A stretch of 60,666 nt of DNA from an uncultured Bacilli bacterium (GTDB taxonomy: Bacteria; Bacillota_I; Bacilli_A; ML615J-28; CAG-698). The translations under genes were made by a program, and so were the position numbers. The DNA is taken from the NCBI GenBank assembly GCA_947627195.1, contig CANQVC010000004.1:1-60666 (forward strand), written 5' to 3'. The stretch's first letter is position 1, and each line of letters begins with the position of its first letter. The notes beneath the pieces were generated by a model that did not search any database, was not told the DNA's origin, and worked only from the letters and a program-made list of their open reading frames with translations. Below, piece by piece: positions 8,254 to 17,268 of this stretch.

Positions 8254-9349
8254 ATATTAAATTAAACAAAAATATAAAATATGGTTCACTAGTATAAAGA
8301 ATAATTATATAAATGAAGATTAAAAGTCCTATAATAAAACCAAGAATTCCTGTAACAATACCAACTATCGAATAAATTTTATCACCTTTTTTAATACTTA
8401 TTATACCTAAAATTACTGCTATCAAACCAAAGATAAAAAATGGACACATCATACAAATAAAATTACCAACAAGACTAATAATACCAAGAGCCATAGATAC
8501 TTGGGATAGATTATTTTTTTTATCTTTTACTTCATTAATTTGGGAAGGAATTTGATAAAAATTATTATATTTTTCTTCGAGATTCACCCCACAAGCAGGA
8601 CAAAATTTTTCATTAATATCATTTTCTTTCCCACAGACAGGGCAAAGCTTTTTTGTTTGATTATTAGTGACTTGTCCTAATGGTCGTCCACAATACATAC
8701 AGAAACGACTGGAATAATGATTTTCTTTTCCACAGTTACAACACGTAATTGTATGAACATGATATTCTTTTTTGGCTTCTTCAGTATTTTCATTACCTAA
8801 AAATTTCTTTAATACTTGATTAACTTTGGCAATAGGTAGTCCCATAACATTATAATAATCACCTTGGACTTTCGCAATATATTTGGAAAATATACCTTGA
8901 ATAGCATATCCACCAGCTTTATCATAAGGTTCATCAGTGTTAATATAATCTTCAATTTCTTGTTCACTCATTGGTGACACAGAAACTTTTGTTGATTCGA
9001 TAAAACTTTCTTCATTTTCATTACTTTTAATACATACTGCTGTATATACAGTATGCGTTCTACCTTGTAAAGTTTCAATCATTTTTCGTGCATCATCTTT
9101 ATCTTTAGGTTTTTCTAAAATATTAAAGTCGACAACAACTATTGTATCAGCACATAAAATGACTTCATCTTCATTACTAGTAGCAAATAATGCATCACAT
9201 TTCTTTTTCGCAATATTTTTTACTTTATCTTCAGGGAAAATAGAAATTACATTTTCATCAACATTGCTTACTCTAACTTCAAAATTATATCCTGCATTAG
9301 AAAGAATTTCTTTTCTTCTAGGCGATTGGGAGCCAAGTATCAATTTCAT
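8252..9349 (-). CDS. Maf nucleotide pyrophosphatase fused to two zinc ribbons and a membrane domain
   Basis: Residues 1-185 are a complete Maf domain, a house-cleaning pyrophosphatase acting on non-canonical or pyrimidine nucleoside triphosphates: SQSPRR at 8-13, ADTIVV at 67-72, EKPKD at 79-83 and GGYAIQG at 146-152. A linker leads to two zinc ribbons (Cys203/Cys206 with Cys217/Cys220, and Cys236/Cys239 with Cys250/Cys253). A DUF4190-like membrane domain follows, with segments at about 285-318 and 327-352. Ordinary Maf proteins are about 190 residues and soluble. This is one uninterrupted frame with good coding character throughout, so it looks like a real fusion rather than a frameshift. 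Confidence 0.88.
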   Translation of the reverse strand: MKLILGSQSPRRKEILSNAGYNFEVRVSNVDENVISIFPEDKVKNIAKKKCDALFATSNEDEVILCADTIVVVDFNILEKPKDKDDARKMIETLQGRTHTVYTAVCIKSNENEESFIESTKVSVSPMSEQEIEDYINTDEPYDKAGGYAIQGIFSKYIAKVQGDYYNVMGLPIAKVNQVLKKFLGNENTEEAKKEYHVHTITCCNCGKENHYSSRFCMYCGRPLGQVTNNQTKKLCPVCGKENDINEKFCPACGVNLEEKYNNFYQIPSQINEVKDKKNNLSQVSMALGIISLVGNFICMMCPFFIFGLIAVILGIISIKKGDKIYSIVGIVTGILGFIIGLLIFIYIIILYTSEPYFIFLFNLI

Positions 9350-9411
9350 AATTATAACCTCTTATACTATTAGTATATCATATTATTTAAAAAAATGTAT
9401 ATTATTTTTAA

Positions 9412-9445
9412 AATAAAAAAATAAAAAAGAGGTTTTACCCCCTTT
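9412..9445 (-). terminator. Terminator after the sugar kinase gene
   Basis: Minus-strand stem AAAGGGG / CCTCTTT (one G-U pair) followed by a long T-rich run, one base past the kinase stop codon. Confidence 0.7.
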
Positions 9446-9446
9446 A

Positions 9447-10451
9447 TTATCTTTTCTTTTCAAGTGCTTTTTTAACGTCTTGAATAATGGATTGACGAAC
9501 ATCAAATGTTGGAAAACTTCCTTGATATAATTCTAATGCCCAAATTATTGCCCCTGTAGCAGGTGGAACAGTCAACACTTTAAATTCACAATCTCTTTTA
9601 GTATATTCACAAACTTTTTTCTTAAATTCATCAATTAAAACAGGACAGCTTCCTTTAACATACACACTACCTGCTAAGACTATTTCTGGTTTTTTAGGTA
9701 AATTTAAATGAACAACTGCTCCTGAGGCACTTCTTGCTAAATTATCTGCCATTGTTTTTAAAATATTTAAAGCAGCTAAATCATTTTTATTTGCTTCTTC
9801 AAAACAAGCAATTGTTAGTACATTATAATCTACTTTACCTGGGATATATACTTCACCAATAGTTTCCATTAACATCATTGGATCTTTAACTTGTAATAAA
9901 TTTAAAACAATTGGGGTAAGAGATGTTTTAATCCCACATCTCATTAATTCATCAAAAGCTGCTCTTACAACTTTACGAGCTATAAATCTACCACCAGCTT
10001 CATCACCAACAATTTCTCCAATACCACCTACTTGTAAAGTATTACCATCTAAATCAATACCACCAGCAACTGTGCCTGTACCATTAATTGAACAAACGCC
10101 AACACCATTTTGGGTTCCTGCTTTAATTCCTAGCATTGAATCATTAACAACTTTAAAGTTTTTAAATCCTAAACGAACCATGACATCATCTAGTTTCTTT
10201 TGTTGACTAGGAAAATCATCACCAGCTAAACCAAAACAAGCAGCATTAATATCAGAAACACATAAACCAAATTGTGGTAAAAAAGAATCAAGTACTTCTT
10301 TCATTACTCTATATGTTCCCATAAAGCTATCTTTCAATCCTTCATGAGAACATGTCCCACCACGATGCATACCAATTAAACCTTTTTTTGTATCATACAA
10401 AAAATAATCTGTTTTGGTATTACCACCATCAACACCTAAAATATAACCCAT
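9447..10451 (-). CDS. BadF/BadG-type sugar kinase (N-acetylglucosamine kinase-like)
   Basis: 334-residue ASKHA-fold ATPase of the BadF/BadG/NAGK group. The phosphate-1 loop GVDGGNTKTDYFLYD is at 5-19, the phosphate-2 region is CSINGTGTVAGG at about 123-134, and EIVGDEAGGRFIARK follows, typical of N-acetylglucosamine or glucosamine kinases. It lies 8 bases downstream of a GH4 phospho-glycosidase gene and is surely co-transcribed with it. The kinase could phosphorylate an amino sugar or beta-glucoside for, or after, the GH4 step. No PTS genes are nearby. The exact substrate is not readable from sequence. Confidence 0.83.
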   Translation of the reverse strand: MGYILGVDGGNTKTDYFLYDTKKGLIGMHRGGTCSHEGLKDSFMGTYRVMKEVLDSFLPQFGLCVSDINAACFGLAGDDFPSQQKKLDDVMVRLGFKNFKVVNDSMLGIKAGTQNGVGVCSINGTGTVAGGIDLDGNTLQVGGIGEIVGDEAGGRFIARKVVRAAFDELMRCGIKTSLTPIVLNLLQVKDPMMLMETIGEVYIPGKVDYNVLTIACFEEANKNDLAALNILKTMADNLARSASGAVVHLNLPKKPEIVLAGSVYVKGSCPVLIDEFKKKVCEYTKRDCEFKVLTVPPATGAIIWALELYQGSFPTFDVRQSIIQDVKKALEKKR

Positions 10452-10459
10452 TAGTTTAA

Positions 10460-11761
10460 TTATTCATCTTTCTTTAAATATTTTCTAAATTGAGGAAGAT
10501 ATTGTTGATGCACTTCTAATAATTCATGGAAACAATCCCACGCAGCTTGATGATCAAATACAAGTGGATTAATCATTAAAGCTCTCATTGCTTCATCAAT
10601 ATCACCAGTAAGAGCTGCTTTAACAGCATGTTTTTCATAAGCTTTCATCATATGCATAATTTCCTCAATGTGTTCATTATGATAATTTGTCATAATAGGT
10701 GTTGCACCATCTTTACCAATAACAGCACATATTTCCACAGCATCATTATCATTCATAAATGGGATAGCACCTTTATTTAAGATATTGACAACATGAACAT
10801 CTTTTTTATCATTATAAATTGAATCAACTAAATTTATTGCTGCTTCTGAATAACGTGCTCCACCACGTTTACTTAATTCTTCAGGTTTAACATGTAATTC
10901 ACTATTAGAATAAATCTCTAAAAGTCTTTCTTCAATTTCTAAACAAACTTCACCACGACATTTTTCCGCATGCAAACAATGTTCTAATTTAGATGCTTTA
11001 TGATAATAATATTCTAAATAACATGTTGGAATAGCTCCAACTGTTTGAATTAATTCACGACTAAATCCAAGTGTTGGAATATTTTTCATATTAGCACTAT
11101 TTAAACCCATTTTAATAGCATCAATTAAATAATCTTTACCATCTTGTTCAATTTTAGTAACCCAAGCAAGATGATTTAATCCTAAATATTCTACATATGC
11201 ATTTGGTAAATTCATTTGTTTACGAATACTATCAATTGTATTAATTGGAACATTACATAATCCCATCATTTTAATTGGTGAATTATTTAAAACTGCTTCC
11301 GCAATCATTCCACTAGGATTAGAGAAATTAATTAACCAAGCATCTGGACATAATTCTTCCATTCTTTTAGTAATCTTTAAAATTTCAGGAATTGTTCTCA
11401 TTCCTTTAAAGAAACCACCAATACCATTTGTTTCTTGACCAATTAAATTATATTTTAAAGGAATTTTTTCATCTAAAATACGAGCAGGTAATTTACCGAC
11501 ACGAATTTGTGCTAAAACAAAATCTGCACCTTTTAATGCTTCATCAAGATTATCTGTTTTAGTAATCTTTGTTTTCATTTGAGCAGCTTGAATCATACGA
11601 ATACATAAATCGCCAACAATGTTTCTTTTTCTTTCATCAATATCCATTAGATATAATTCATCTAATGGAAGTTCATTTTTTTTATTAATCAATCCCTCAA
11701 TTAATTCAGGTGTGTAAGTAGATCCAGAGCCAATAATTGCAATTTTTAAACCCTTTTTCAT
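10460..11761 (-). CDS. GH4 family 6-phospho-beta-glucosidase-like enzyme
   Basis: NAD- and metal-dependent glycosidase of family GH4, 433 residues, the usual length. The Rossmann motif is at IAIIGSGSTYTPEL (8-21). NFSNPSG and the metal-binding CNVP motif (LCNVPINTID, with the cysteine near 173) follow; the CNxP form is the type found in 6-phospho-beta-glucosidases such as LicH and CelF, not in alpha-glucosidase members. LNHLAW and an HAEKCRGE segment are also present. The binding site GGAAGG is strong. It would hydrolyse a 6-phosphorylated beta-glucoside or chitobiose; the partner is the adjacent sugar kinase. Confidence 0.88.
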   Translation of the reverse strand: MKKGLKIAIIGSGSTYTPELIEGLINKKNELPLDELYLMDIDERKRNIVGDLCIRMIQAAQMKTKITKTDNLDEALKGADFVLAQIRVGKLPARILDEKIPLKYNLIGQETNGIGGFFKGMRTIPEILKITKRMEELCPDAWLINFSNPSGMIAEAVLNNSPIKMMGLCNVPINTIDSIRKQMNLPNAYVEYLGLNHLAWVTKIEQDGKDYLIDAIKMGLNSANMKNIPTLGFSRELIQTVGAIPTCYLEYYYHKASKLEHCLHAEKCRGEVCLEIEERLLEIYSNSELHVKPEELSKRGGARYSEAAINLVDSIYNDKKDVHVVNILNKGAIPFMNDNDAVEICAVIGKDGATPIMTNYHNEHIEEIMHMMKAYEKHAVKAALTGDIDEAMRALMINPLVFDHQAAWDCFHELLEVHQQYLPQFRKYLKKDE

Positions 11762-11791
11762 TTTTCTTCCTTCCTAATTTTATTGAAATTT

Positions 11792-12049
11792 TTATTTTTC
11801 TTCATGAATAGATATTATTTCATACATTTCTTCAGCATCTTCTTTTTTGGTTGATGAAAGAAGAGCCGTAACTTTTACATCCATTTTTTTCTTAAAATAT
11901 TGAATTGTAATAATATCACCAATTTTTAAATTAGTTGATGGCTTGGCTATTTTGCCATTCACTAATATTTTATCTTCACTAGCAGCATCATGAGCAACAG
12001 TACGTCTTTTAATGATTCGTGAAACTTTTAAATATTTATCTAGTCTCAC
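11792..12049 (-). CDS. rqcP: S4-domain ribosome quality control factor RqcP
   Basis: 85-residue S4 RNA-binding protein ([32 protein letters not shown]). Length and sequence follow Bacillus RqcP (YabO), which binds stalled 50S subunits with RqcH and stabilises the P-site tRNA during alanine tailing. The start codon is GTG and overlaps the ftsH stop (GTGA), so the AAA protease and this factor are translationally coupled. In Bacillus the next genes are yabP and yabQ; here GH4 and kinase genes follow and yabPQ are at 1042-1775. Confidence 0.9.
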   Translation of the reverse strand: MRLDKYLKVSRIIKRRTVAHDAASEDKILVNGKIAKPSTNLKIGDIITIQYFKKKMDVKVTALLSSTKKEDAEEMYEIISIHEEK

Positions 12050-14043
12050 GATTCATCATCTTTTTTCTTTGCATTTTCCATTGCTTCTAATTGTTTACGA
12101 TAAATATCTTCTAATTCAGCTTCTTTTTCTTTAGCTATTTTCTCAGCTTCATCTTTAGCTTTTTTCTTTTCCCACCAACCAAGTTGACCTGTATTTACTA
12201 ATTCATAAATATCTTCTTTAGTTAATGTTTCAATTTCCATTAAGTGTTTCGCAATTAATGCTACTAATTCACTATTTTCTTTTAAAACTTGTTTAGCTTT
12301 TTCATAACATTCTTCAATAATAGCTCTTACTTCATTATCAATTTCTAAAGCTACTTGGTCAGAGAAATTTTTGTCAGACATGTAATCACGTCCTAAGAAC
12401 ACTGAACCAGTTTGACGTTCGTATTGAATTGGACCTAATTTACTCATACCATATTCAGTAACCATAGCTCGAGCAATTGCGGTAGCTTTTTGGAAGTCAT
12501 TATGAGCCCCAGTAGAAATATCACCAATAAATAATTCTTCTGAAACACGACCACCAAGTAAACCAGTAATTGTATCAACTAATTGAGTCTTAGTTTGTAA
12601 GAATGATTCTTTATCAGGAGTCATCATTGCATATCCACCTGCTTGACCACGTGGAACAATTGTAACTTTTTGGACTGTTTCAGCGTTATCAAGTTTTACA
12701 CCGATAATAGCATGTCCAGCTTCATGGAAAGAAACCATTCTCTTTTCTTCTTCAGAATAACGACGACTTTTCTTAGCTGGTCCCATCATTACTCTATCAA
12801 TAGCTTCATCAATATCATAAATTTTAATTTCTTTACGATTTTCTCTAGCAGCAAGTAATGCAGCTTCATTTAATAAATTCTCTAAATCAGCACCACTAAA
12901 TCCAGGAGTTCTTTTAGAAATATCTTCTAGATTAATTTTTGGTGATAATTTTTTATTTCTAGCATGAACTTGTAAAATCTCAACACGAGCTTTTGCATCA
13001 GGATTACTCATTGTAATTTGACGATCAAAACGACCAGGACGAAGTAAAGCAGGATCTAAAACGTCAGGACGGTTAGTAGCTGCCATAATAATGATACCAG
13101 AATTATCACCAAATCCATCCATTTCAACTAATAATTGGTTTAGTGTTTGTTCTCTTTCATCATGACCACCACCTAAACCAGCACCTCTTTGACGACCAAC
13201 AGCATCTATTTCATCAATAAACACAATACATGGAGCTGTTTGTTTAGCTGTCTTGAACATATCACGAACACGACTTGCACCAACACCAACAAACATTTCA
13301 ACGAAATCACTACCAGATATTGAATAGAAAGGTACTTTAGCTTCACCAGCAACTGCTCTAGCAAGTAATGTTTTACCTGTTCCAGGAGGTCCTACAAGTA
13401 AAATACCTTTAGGAATTCTTGCCCCAATTTCATAATATTTTTGGGGATTTTTTAAGAAATCAATAATTTCTTGCATTTCTTCTTTTTCTTCATCAGCACC
13501 AGCAACATTTTTAAATGTAGTTGTTGAATTACGATTTAATTTAGCACGACTTTTCGCAAAATCAAATGCTTTGTTATTACTTCCTCCAGCATTTCTAAAG
13601 ATAAAAATCAAAAAGACAATCATCCCAATGGGAATAATAACCATTGTAATAATGCTTAACCAATCAACTGTCACTAATTCATTGAATTGATAAGAGAATG
13701 GACATTTGCCACCATCTTCTTGATATTCATGCATTTTGTTTATTAGATCATTAAGTATTACATCATTAACAATAACTGAAAATCTTCTCGATTTACCATC
13801 TTTATTATAATTACCAACAATACTTGATAATTTAGCATTTCCCCCACTACCAACAGGAGTTATTTCCATGTTTTTAATATCTTCATTTTCAACATGACTC
13901 CAAAATTCTTCAACACTCCATTGCTCAGGTTTGGTTGCTGAATTGTAAATAGCAGCGAAAACACCAATTACCAAAAAAACAATTAATAAAATTATAAATA
14001 GATCTCTTACACGAAATCCTTTTTTACCATTTGGTTGTGCCAT
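12046..14043 (-). CDS. ftsH: ATP-dependent zinc metalloprotease FtsH
   Basis: Membrane-bound AAA+ protease that degrades misfolded membrane proteins and short-lived regulators. 665 residues: transmembrane segments at about 14-33 and 128-149 enclose an extracytoplasmic domain. Walker A is GPPGTGKT at 218-225 and Walker B is [11 protein letters not shown]. The second region of homology includes [19 protein letters not shown], and the protease site is FHEAGH. The C-terminal tail is highly charged ([18 protein letters not shown]). It sits between hpt and rqcP in an operon started at tilS, as in Bacillus. Confidence 0.98.
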   Translation of the reverse strand: MAQPNGKKGFRVRDLFIILLIVFLVIGVFAAIYNSATKPEQWSVEEFWSHVENEDIKNMEITPVGSGGNAKLSSIVGNYNKDGKSRRFSVIVNDVILNDLINKMHEYQEDGGKCPFSYQFNELVTVDWLSIITMVIIPIGMIVFLIFIFRNAGGSNNKAFDFAKSRAKLNRNSTTTFKNVAGADEEKEEMQEIIDFLKNPQKYYEIGARIPKGILLVGPPGTGKTLLARAVAGEAKVPFYSISGSDFVEMFVGVGASRVRDMFKTAKQTAPCIVFIDEIDAVGRQRGAGLGGGHDEREQTLNQLLVEMDGFGDNSGIIIMAATNRPDVLDPALLRPGRFDRQITMSNPDAKARVEILQVHARNKKLSPKINLEDISKRTPGFSGADLENLLNEAALLAARENRKEIKIYDIDEAIDRVMMGPAKKSRRYSEEEKRMVSFHEAGHAIIGVKLDNAETVQKVTIVPRGQAGGYAMMTPDKESFLQTKTQLVDTITGLLGGRVSEELFIGDISTGAHNDFQKATAIARAMVTEYGMSKLGPIQYERQTGSVFLGRDYMSDKNFSDQVALEIDNEVRAIIEECYEKAKQVLKENSELVALIAKHLMEIETLTKEDIYELVNTGQLGWWEKKKAKDEAEKIAKEKEAELEDIYRKQLEAMENAKKKDDES

Positions 14044-14072
14044 TTATTTCCTCCTTGTACAATATAAATTGT

Positions 14073-14618
14073 TTATTTTTCATAAACTGATTTTTTTAAT
14101 ATACCAATATAAGGTAAATTACGATACATTTCGTTATAATCTAAACCAAATCCAACAACAAATTTATTAGGAATATTATAACCAATATATTTAGGATTAA
14201 CATCATCAACTGTTCGACCTTCAGGTTTATCAACGAGTGTAATAACTTCCATTGAACGAACATGGCGATTACGAAATTCTTTCATAACTTCACTTAATGT
14301 TAAACCAGTATCAATTATATCTTCAACGAATAATATATCTCTATTCTTTACATCAGTTACAATATCACGACGAATATTCACTTTACCAGTTGAACGTGTT
14401 CCAACATAACTAGAAACATCTAAAAAATCAATTTCCATTGAACACGTTATATGTTTCATTAATTCAGCCATAAATGGAACAGCACCTTTTAATAAACCAA
14501 TTAAAATAGGAGTTTTTCCTTCATAATCTGTACTAATTCTTTTTCCAAGTTCTTTACATTTATTAAAAATGTCTTCTTCAGAAATTAGAACTTTTTCCAC
14601 ATCTGGATGTAACTGCAT
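14073..14618 (-). CDS. hpt: Hypoxanthine phosphoribosyltransferase
   Basis: Purine salvage enzyme converting hypoxanthine or guanine plus PRPP to IMP or GMP. 181 residues, normal length. The PRPP-binding motif is ILFVEDIIDTGLTLSEV, and YEGKTPILIGLLKGAVPF and LDVSSYVGTRSTG form the conserved N-terminal half. One base separates it from the end of tilS and 29 from ftsH, reproducing the tilS-hprT-ftsH operon of Bacillus, where HprT and TilS also regulate ftsH expression. Confidence 0.97.
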   Translation of the reverse strand: MQLHPDVEKVLISEEDIFNKCKELGKRISTDYEGKTPILIGLLKGAVPFMAELMKHITCSMEIDFLDVSSYVGTRSTGKVNIRRDIVTDVKNRDILFVEDIIDTGLTLSEVMKEFRNRHVRSMEVITLVDKPEGRTVDDVNPKYIGYNIPNKFVVGFGLDYNEMYRNLPYIGILKKSVYEK

Positions 14619-14619
14619 T

Positions 14620-15984
14620 TTATTTCTCCTTCATTGATACATTATTTTCTATTAATTCTATTTTTAAATTTTTTATTGCAATTGATTTTAATAATTTACT
14701 TTTTCTAATACCTAAGATAGCTAATATTTGTTGATCTTTTTCAATAATTATTGCTTTATTTCTTTTTTCATGAGAAATCTTTTGATCAATAAAAATGTCC
14801 ATTACTTTTTTTGTTCCACATTCTAATGACATTTTATCGCCATTTTTTTTATTTCGCACAATAATAGGTAAATCTCTTTTATTATACCACAGAATGTTTA
14901 AATTGGTAAGACTATTTATATTTTTTTTCTCATCATTTAAAAAATCTTCATATATAACTTTTATATAACGATCAGAATCAATTGGATAAATACCTTCTTT
15001 ATCAATTATAAATTGAAAAAATGATGTGTTGTTATTAATATTGATGCTTAAAGAAATATTATCATATTCTTTTTGAAATCTAATTCCTTGATAAATTAAA
15101 TCTAAATTTCTCGAACTATTGATATAACGAATTATTTCCTGTACATTTTTCTTTGATAAATGTAAAGATGAAAATAATGTAAATAATATTTCTTCTTGGA
15201 TAAGATGATTTAAATTTAAAAAATCATCTTTAAAAAAAGAATATTTATTATTATCTTGTTTAATAAAATTATTAATAAAAAATTGTTTTTCTTCTTCTAT
15301 TTTGGTATAACAAAATGATAATAAATTTTTATATGCAAAATATTGATTATAAAAATTGGGATTTTCTTCTAAAAAAAAGGGAATTAAATGATGACGGATA
15401 CGATTTCTTGTATAATCATCTTTTTGATTAGAATCATCTTCATAATATTGAATATTATTTTTTAAAGCATAATCTATAATTTGATCTTTTGTTATATTTA
15501 AAAGAGGACGAATAATAAATTTATCTTGCCAATTTGTAATCATTTGCATCCCCAAATATCCTTTAGGACTTGAACCACGTATAAAACGCATAAAAAATGT
15601 TTCCATATCATCATTTAAATGATGAGCTAAAAATAAATATGAACTTTTTTCTTTATTCATTACGTCAAGAAAAAATTCATATCTTTTTTTTCTTGCTTCT
15701 TCTTGAAAATTATTATGAATATTTTCTAAATGATAAACATAAAACATCAAATTGTTTTTCTTACAATAAGATTCTAAAAATATTTCTTCTTCATCTGATT
15801 GAATTCTTTTTTTATGATTGACATGAGCAACAACAATTTTTATATTTTCTTTTTTAATTAATTGTTCTAATAAAAATAATAAAGTCATTGAATCAACACC
15901 AGTTGATACACCAATAACAACTTTTTGCTTTTCTAAAGGTATAGATAAATTATTAATAACATTACTAATATAATCCAATAACAT
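14620..15984 (-). CDS. tilS: tRNA(Ile)-lysidine synthase TilS
   Basis: Modifies C34 of the minor tRNA-Ile to lysidine so that it reads AUA. 454 residues with the PP-loop ATPase N-domain, LAHHLNDDMETFFMRFIRGS, and the C-terminal lysidine-synthase domain (NGDKM near 385, IDQKIS, ILGIRKS). The PP-loop reads STGVDS at 27-32 instead of the usual SGGxDS, a substitution at the second position. AUA is likely common in such an AT-rich genome, so the enzyme should be essential and active. First gene of the operon, with a strong promoter at 16013-16041. Confidence 0.95.
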   Translation of the reverse strand: MLLDYISNVINNLSIPLEKQKVVIGVSTGVDSMTLLFLLEQLIKKENIKIVVAHVNHKKRIQSDEEEIFLESYCKKNNLMFYVYHLENIHNNFQEEARKKRYEFFLDVMNKEKSSYLFLAHHLNDDMETFFMRFIRGSSPKGYLGMQMITNWQDKFIIRPLLNITKDQIIDYALKNNIQYYEDDSNQKDDYTRNRIRHHLIPFFLEENPNFYNQYFAYKNLLSFCYTKIEEEKQFFINNFIKQDNNKYSFFKDDFLNLNHLIQEEILFTLFSSLHLSKKNVQEIIRYINSSRNLDLIYQGIRFQKEYDNISLSININNNTSFFQFIIDKEGIYPIDSDRYIKVIYEDFLNDEKKNINSLTNLNILWYNKRDLPIIVRNKKNGDKMSLECGTKKVMDIFIDQKISHEKRNKAIIIEKDQQILAILGIRKSKLLKSIAIKNLKIELIENNVSMKEK

Positions 15985-16012
15985 ATTATTTTTTTCCTCT
16001 TTATTATTAATT

Positions 16013-16041
16013 ATTATAGCTTATTTTTAATTTTTTTTCAA
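16013..16041 (-). promoter_or_regulatory. Sigma-A promoter of the tilS-hpt-ftsH-rqcP operon
   Basis: Minus-strand TTGAAA (16036-16041) and TATAAT (16013-16018), spacer 17 bases, 29 bases upstream of the tilS ATG. Confidence 0.85.
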
Positions 16042-16119
16042 TCATAATGATAAATTATTGTATATAATAATAGGCGATAAACCTTATGATATCCTTAAAA
16101 TTAAGCAAATAAATGAAAA

Positions 16120-16147
16120 GTGAAGTACACATTATTATATACTTCAC
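16120..16147 (-). terminator. Terminator after ddl
   Basis: Perfect 8-bp stem GTGAAGTA / TACTTCAC with a 12-base loop. On the minus strand it is followed by TTTTCATTTATTT. It lies 25 bases past the ddl stop. Confidence 0.65.
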
Positions 16148-16171
16148 AAAAAACATTATTTTATATAAATA

Positions 16172-17260
16172 TTATTTTATTTTTTTGCCATGATATTTTA
16201 AAGCATTAGAAGAAAAACTTTTAATTTTTTGTTTCTTTTCATAATCATCTTTTAAAGCTTTTTCAATTAAAATATCAATTAATTCATCAAAATAAATGCC
16301 TTTATCTTCAAATAAATAATATGCGAAAGATCCAGGAATTGTATTTATTTCATTAACATACAATTGATTTTCATTGTTATCGTATAAAAAATCAATTCTT
16401 ACTACCCCTTTGTTTTGCGTTATGTTATATACTTTTTTAGCTAATTCCATTATTTCATTTTCTAAATCATTATTTATGTTAGCTGGTAAAATATGTTGGG
16501 ATAGAGATTGTTCATATTTATCTTGAAATGTAAGAAAAGAATTTGAGGTACAAACTTCTTCAACACAAGATACTAAATCATCAATAACAGCACAATTAAA
16601 TTCTTTCACATCTTGTAATAATGGTTCAATTAAAACTCTTTTATCATATTTAAATGCTTGATGTAAAGCAAGTTGTATATCTTCTTTGTTTTCCACTTTT
16701 TTAATGCCAATACTTGAACCTAAATTACTTGGTTTCACAATTATTGGTAAAGAAAAAGATATTATTTCTTCAATGATTTCATCTTTTCTTTGGAAAAAAT
16801 CTTTTTCTTCATATGATAAAAAAGGTAAAGTAGGAATTTTATCATAACTTAATATCTTTTTAAATGTTATTTTATCTTGACCAATACTTGCTCCTAACAC
16901 ATCACTAGATGTATATGGAATATTTAAAATACTTAAAAAACCTGCTAATTCACCACTTTCTGCTCCAACACCATGAACAGCATTAATAACAACGTCAATA
17001 GGAATTATTTTGGAAAATTTACCCCTTTTTTTCACGCCTGCTTGCGTTAAAGTAACTTCTTCTAAAATGACATCATCTCTTAAAAATGTATCAACAGAAT
17101 TAAAATTTTCTCCCATCATAAATTTATTTTGTTTATTTAAATATAAAGGAATGACATGATATTTCTTAGGATGAATTGAATTTAATATTTGTATCCCTGT
17201 TAAGATAGAAATTTCATGTTCAACAGTATTTCCCCCAAATATAACAGCAACATTCATCAT
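16172..17260 (-). CDS. ddl: D-alanine--D-alanine ligase (ATP-grasp)
   Basis: Makes the D-Ala-D-Ala dipeptide for peptidoglycan precursors. 362 residues: N-terminal VAVIFGGNTVEHEISILTG, ATP-grasp region VKPSNLGSSIGIKKV, and the metal site RIDFLY..VNEINTIPGSFAYYLF near the end. The ending NTIPGS.A.YL differs from the NTxPGFT.S.yP of classical DdlA/DdlB and marks a divergent subgroup. Whether the second substrate is D-Ala, D-Ser or D-lactate cannot be decided here. It lies 8 bases after the membrane MurF-like gene, so the two should supply and use the same dipeptide. No racemase or VanX-like gene is adjacent. Confidence 0.88.
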   Translation of the reverse strand: MMNVAVIFGGNTVEHEISILTGIQILNSIHPKKYHVIPLYLNKQNKFMMGENFNSVDTFLRDDVILEEVTLTQAGVKKRGKFSKIIPIDVVINAVHGVGAESGELAGFLSILNIPYTSSDVLGASIGQDKITFKKILSYDKIPTLPFLSYEEKDFFQRKDEIIEEIISFSLPIIVKPSNLGSSIGIKKVENKEDIQLALHQAFKYDKRVLIEPLLQDVKEFNCAVIDDLVSCVEEVCTSNSFLTFQDKYEQSLSQHILPANINNDLENEIMELAKKVYNITQNKGVVRIDFLYDNNENQLYVNEINTIPGSFAYYLFEDKGIYFDELIDILIEKALKDDYEKKQKIKSFSSNALKYHGKKIK

Positions 17261-17268
17261 AAAACCCC

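Noticed and set aside
15597-15821. Plus-strand open frame inside tilS
   Set aside because: Antisense to a conserved gene; the product is Phe/Tyr/Leu-rich low-complexity sequence typical of AT-rich shadow frames.
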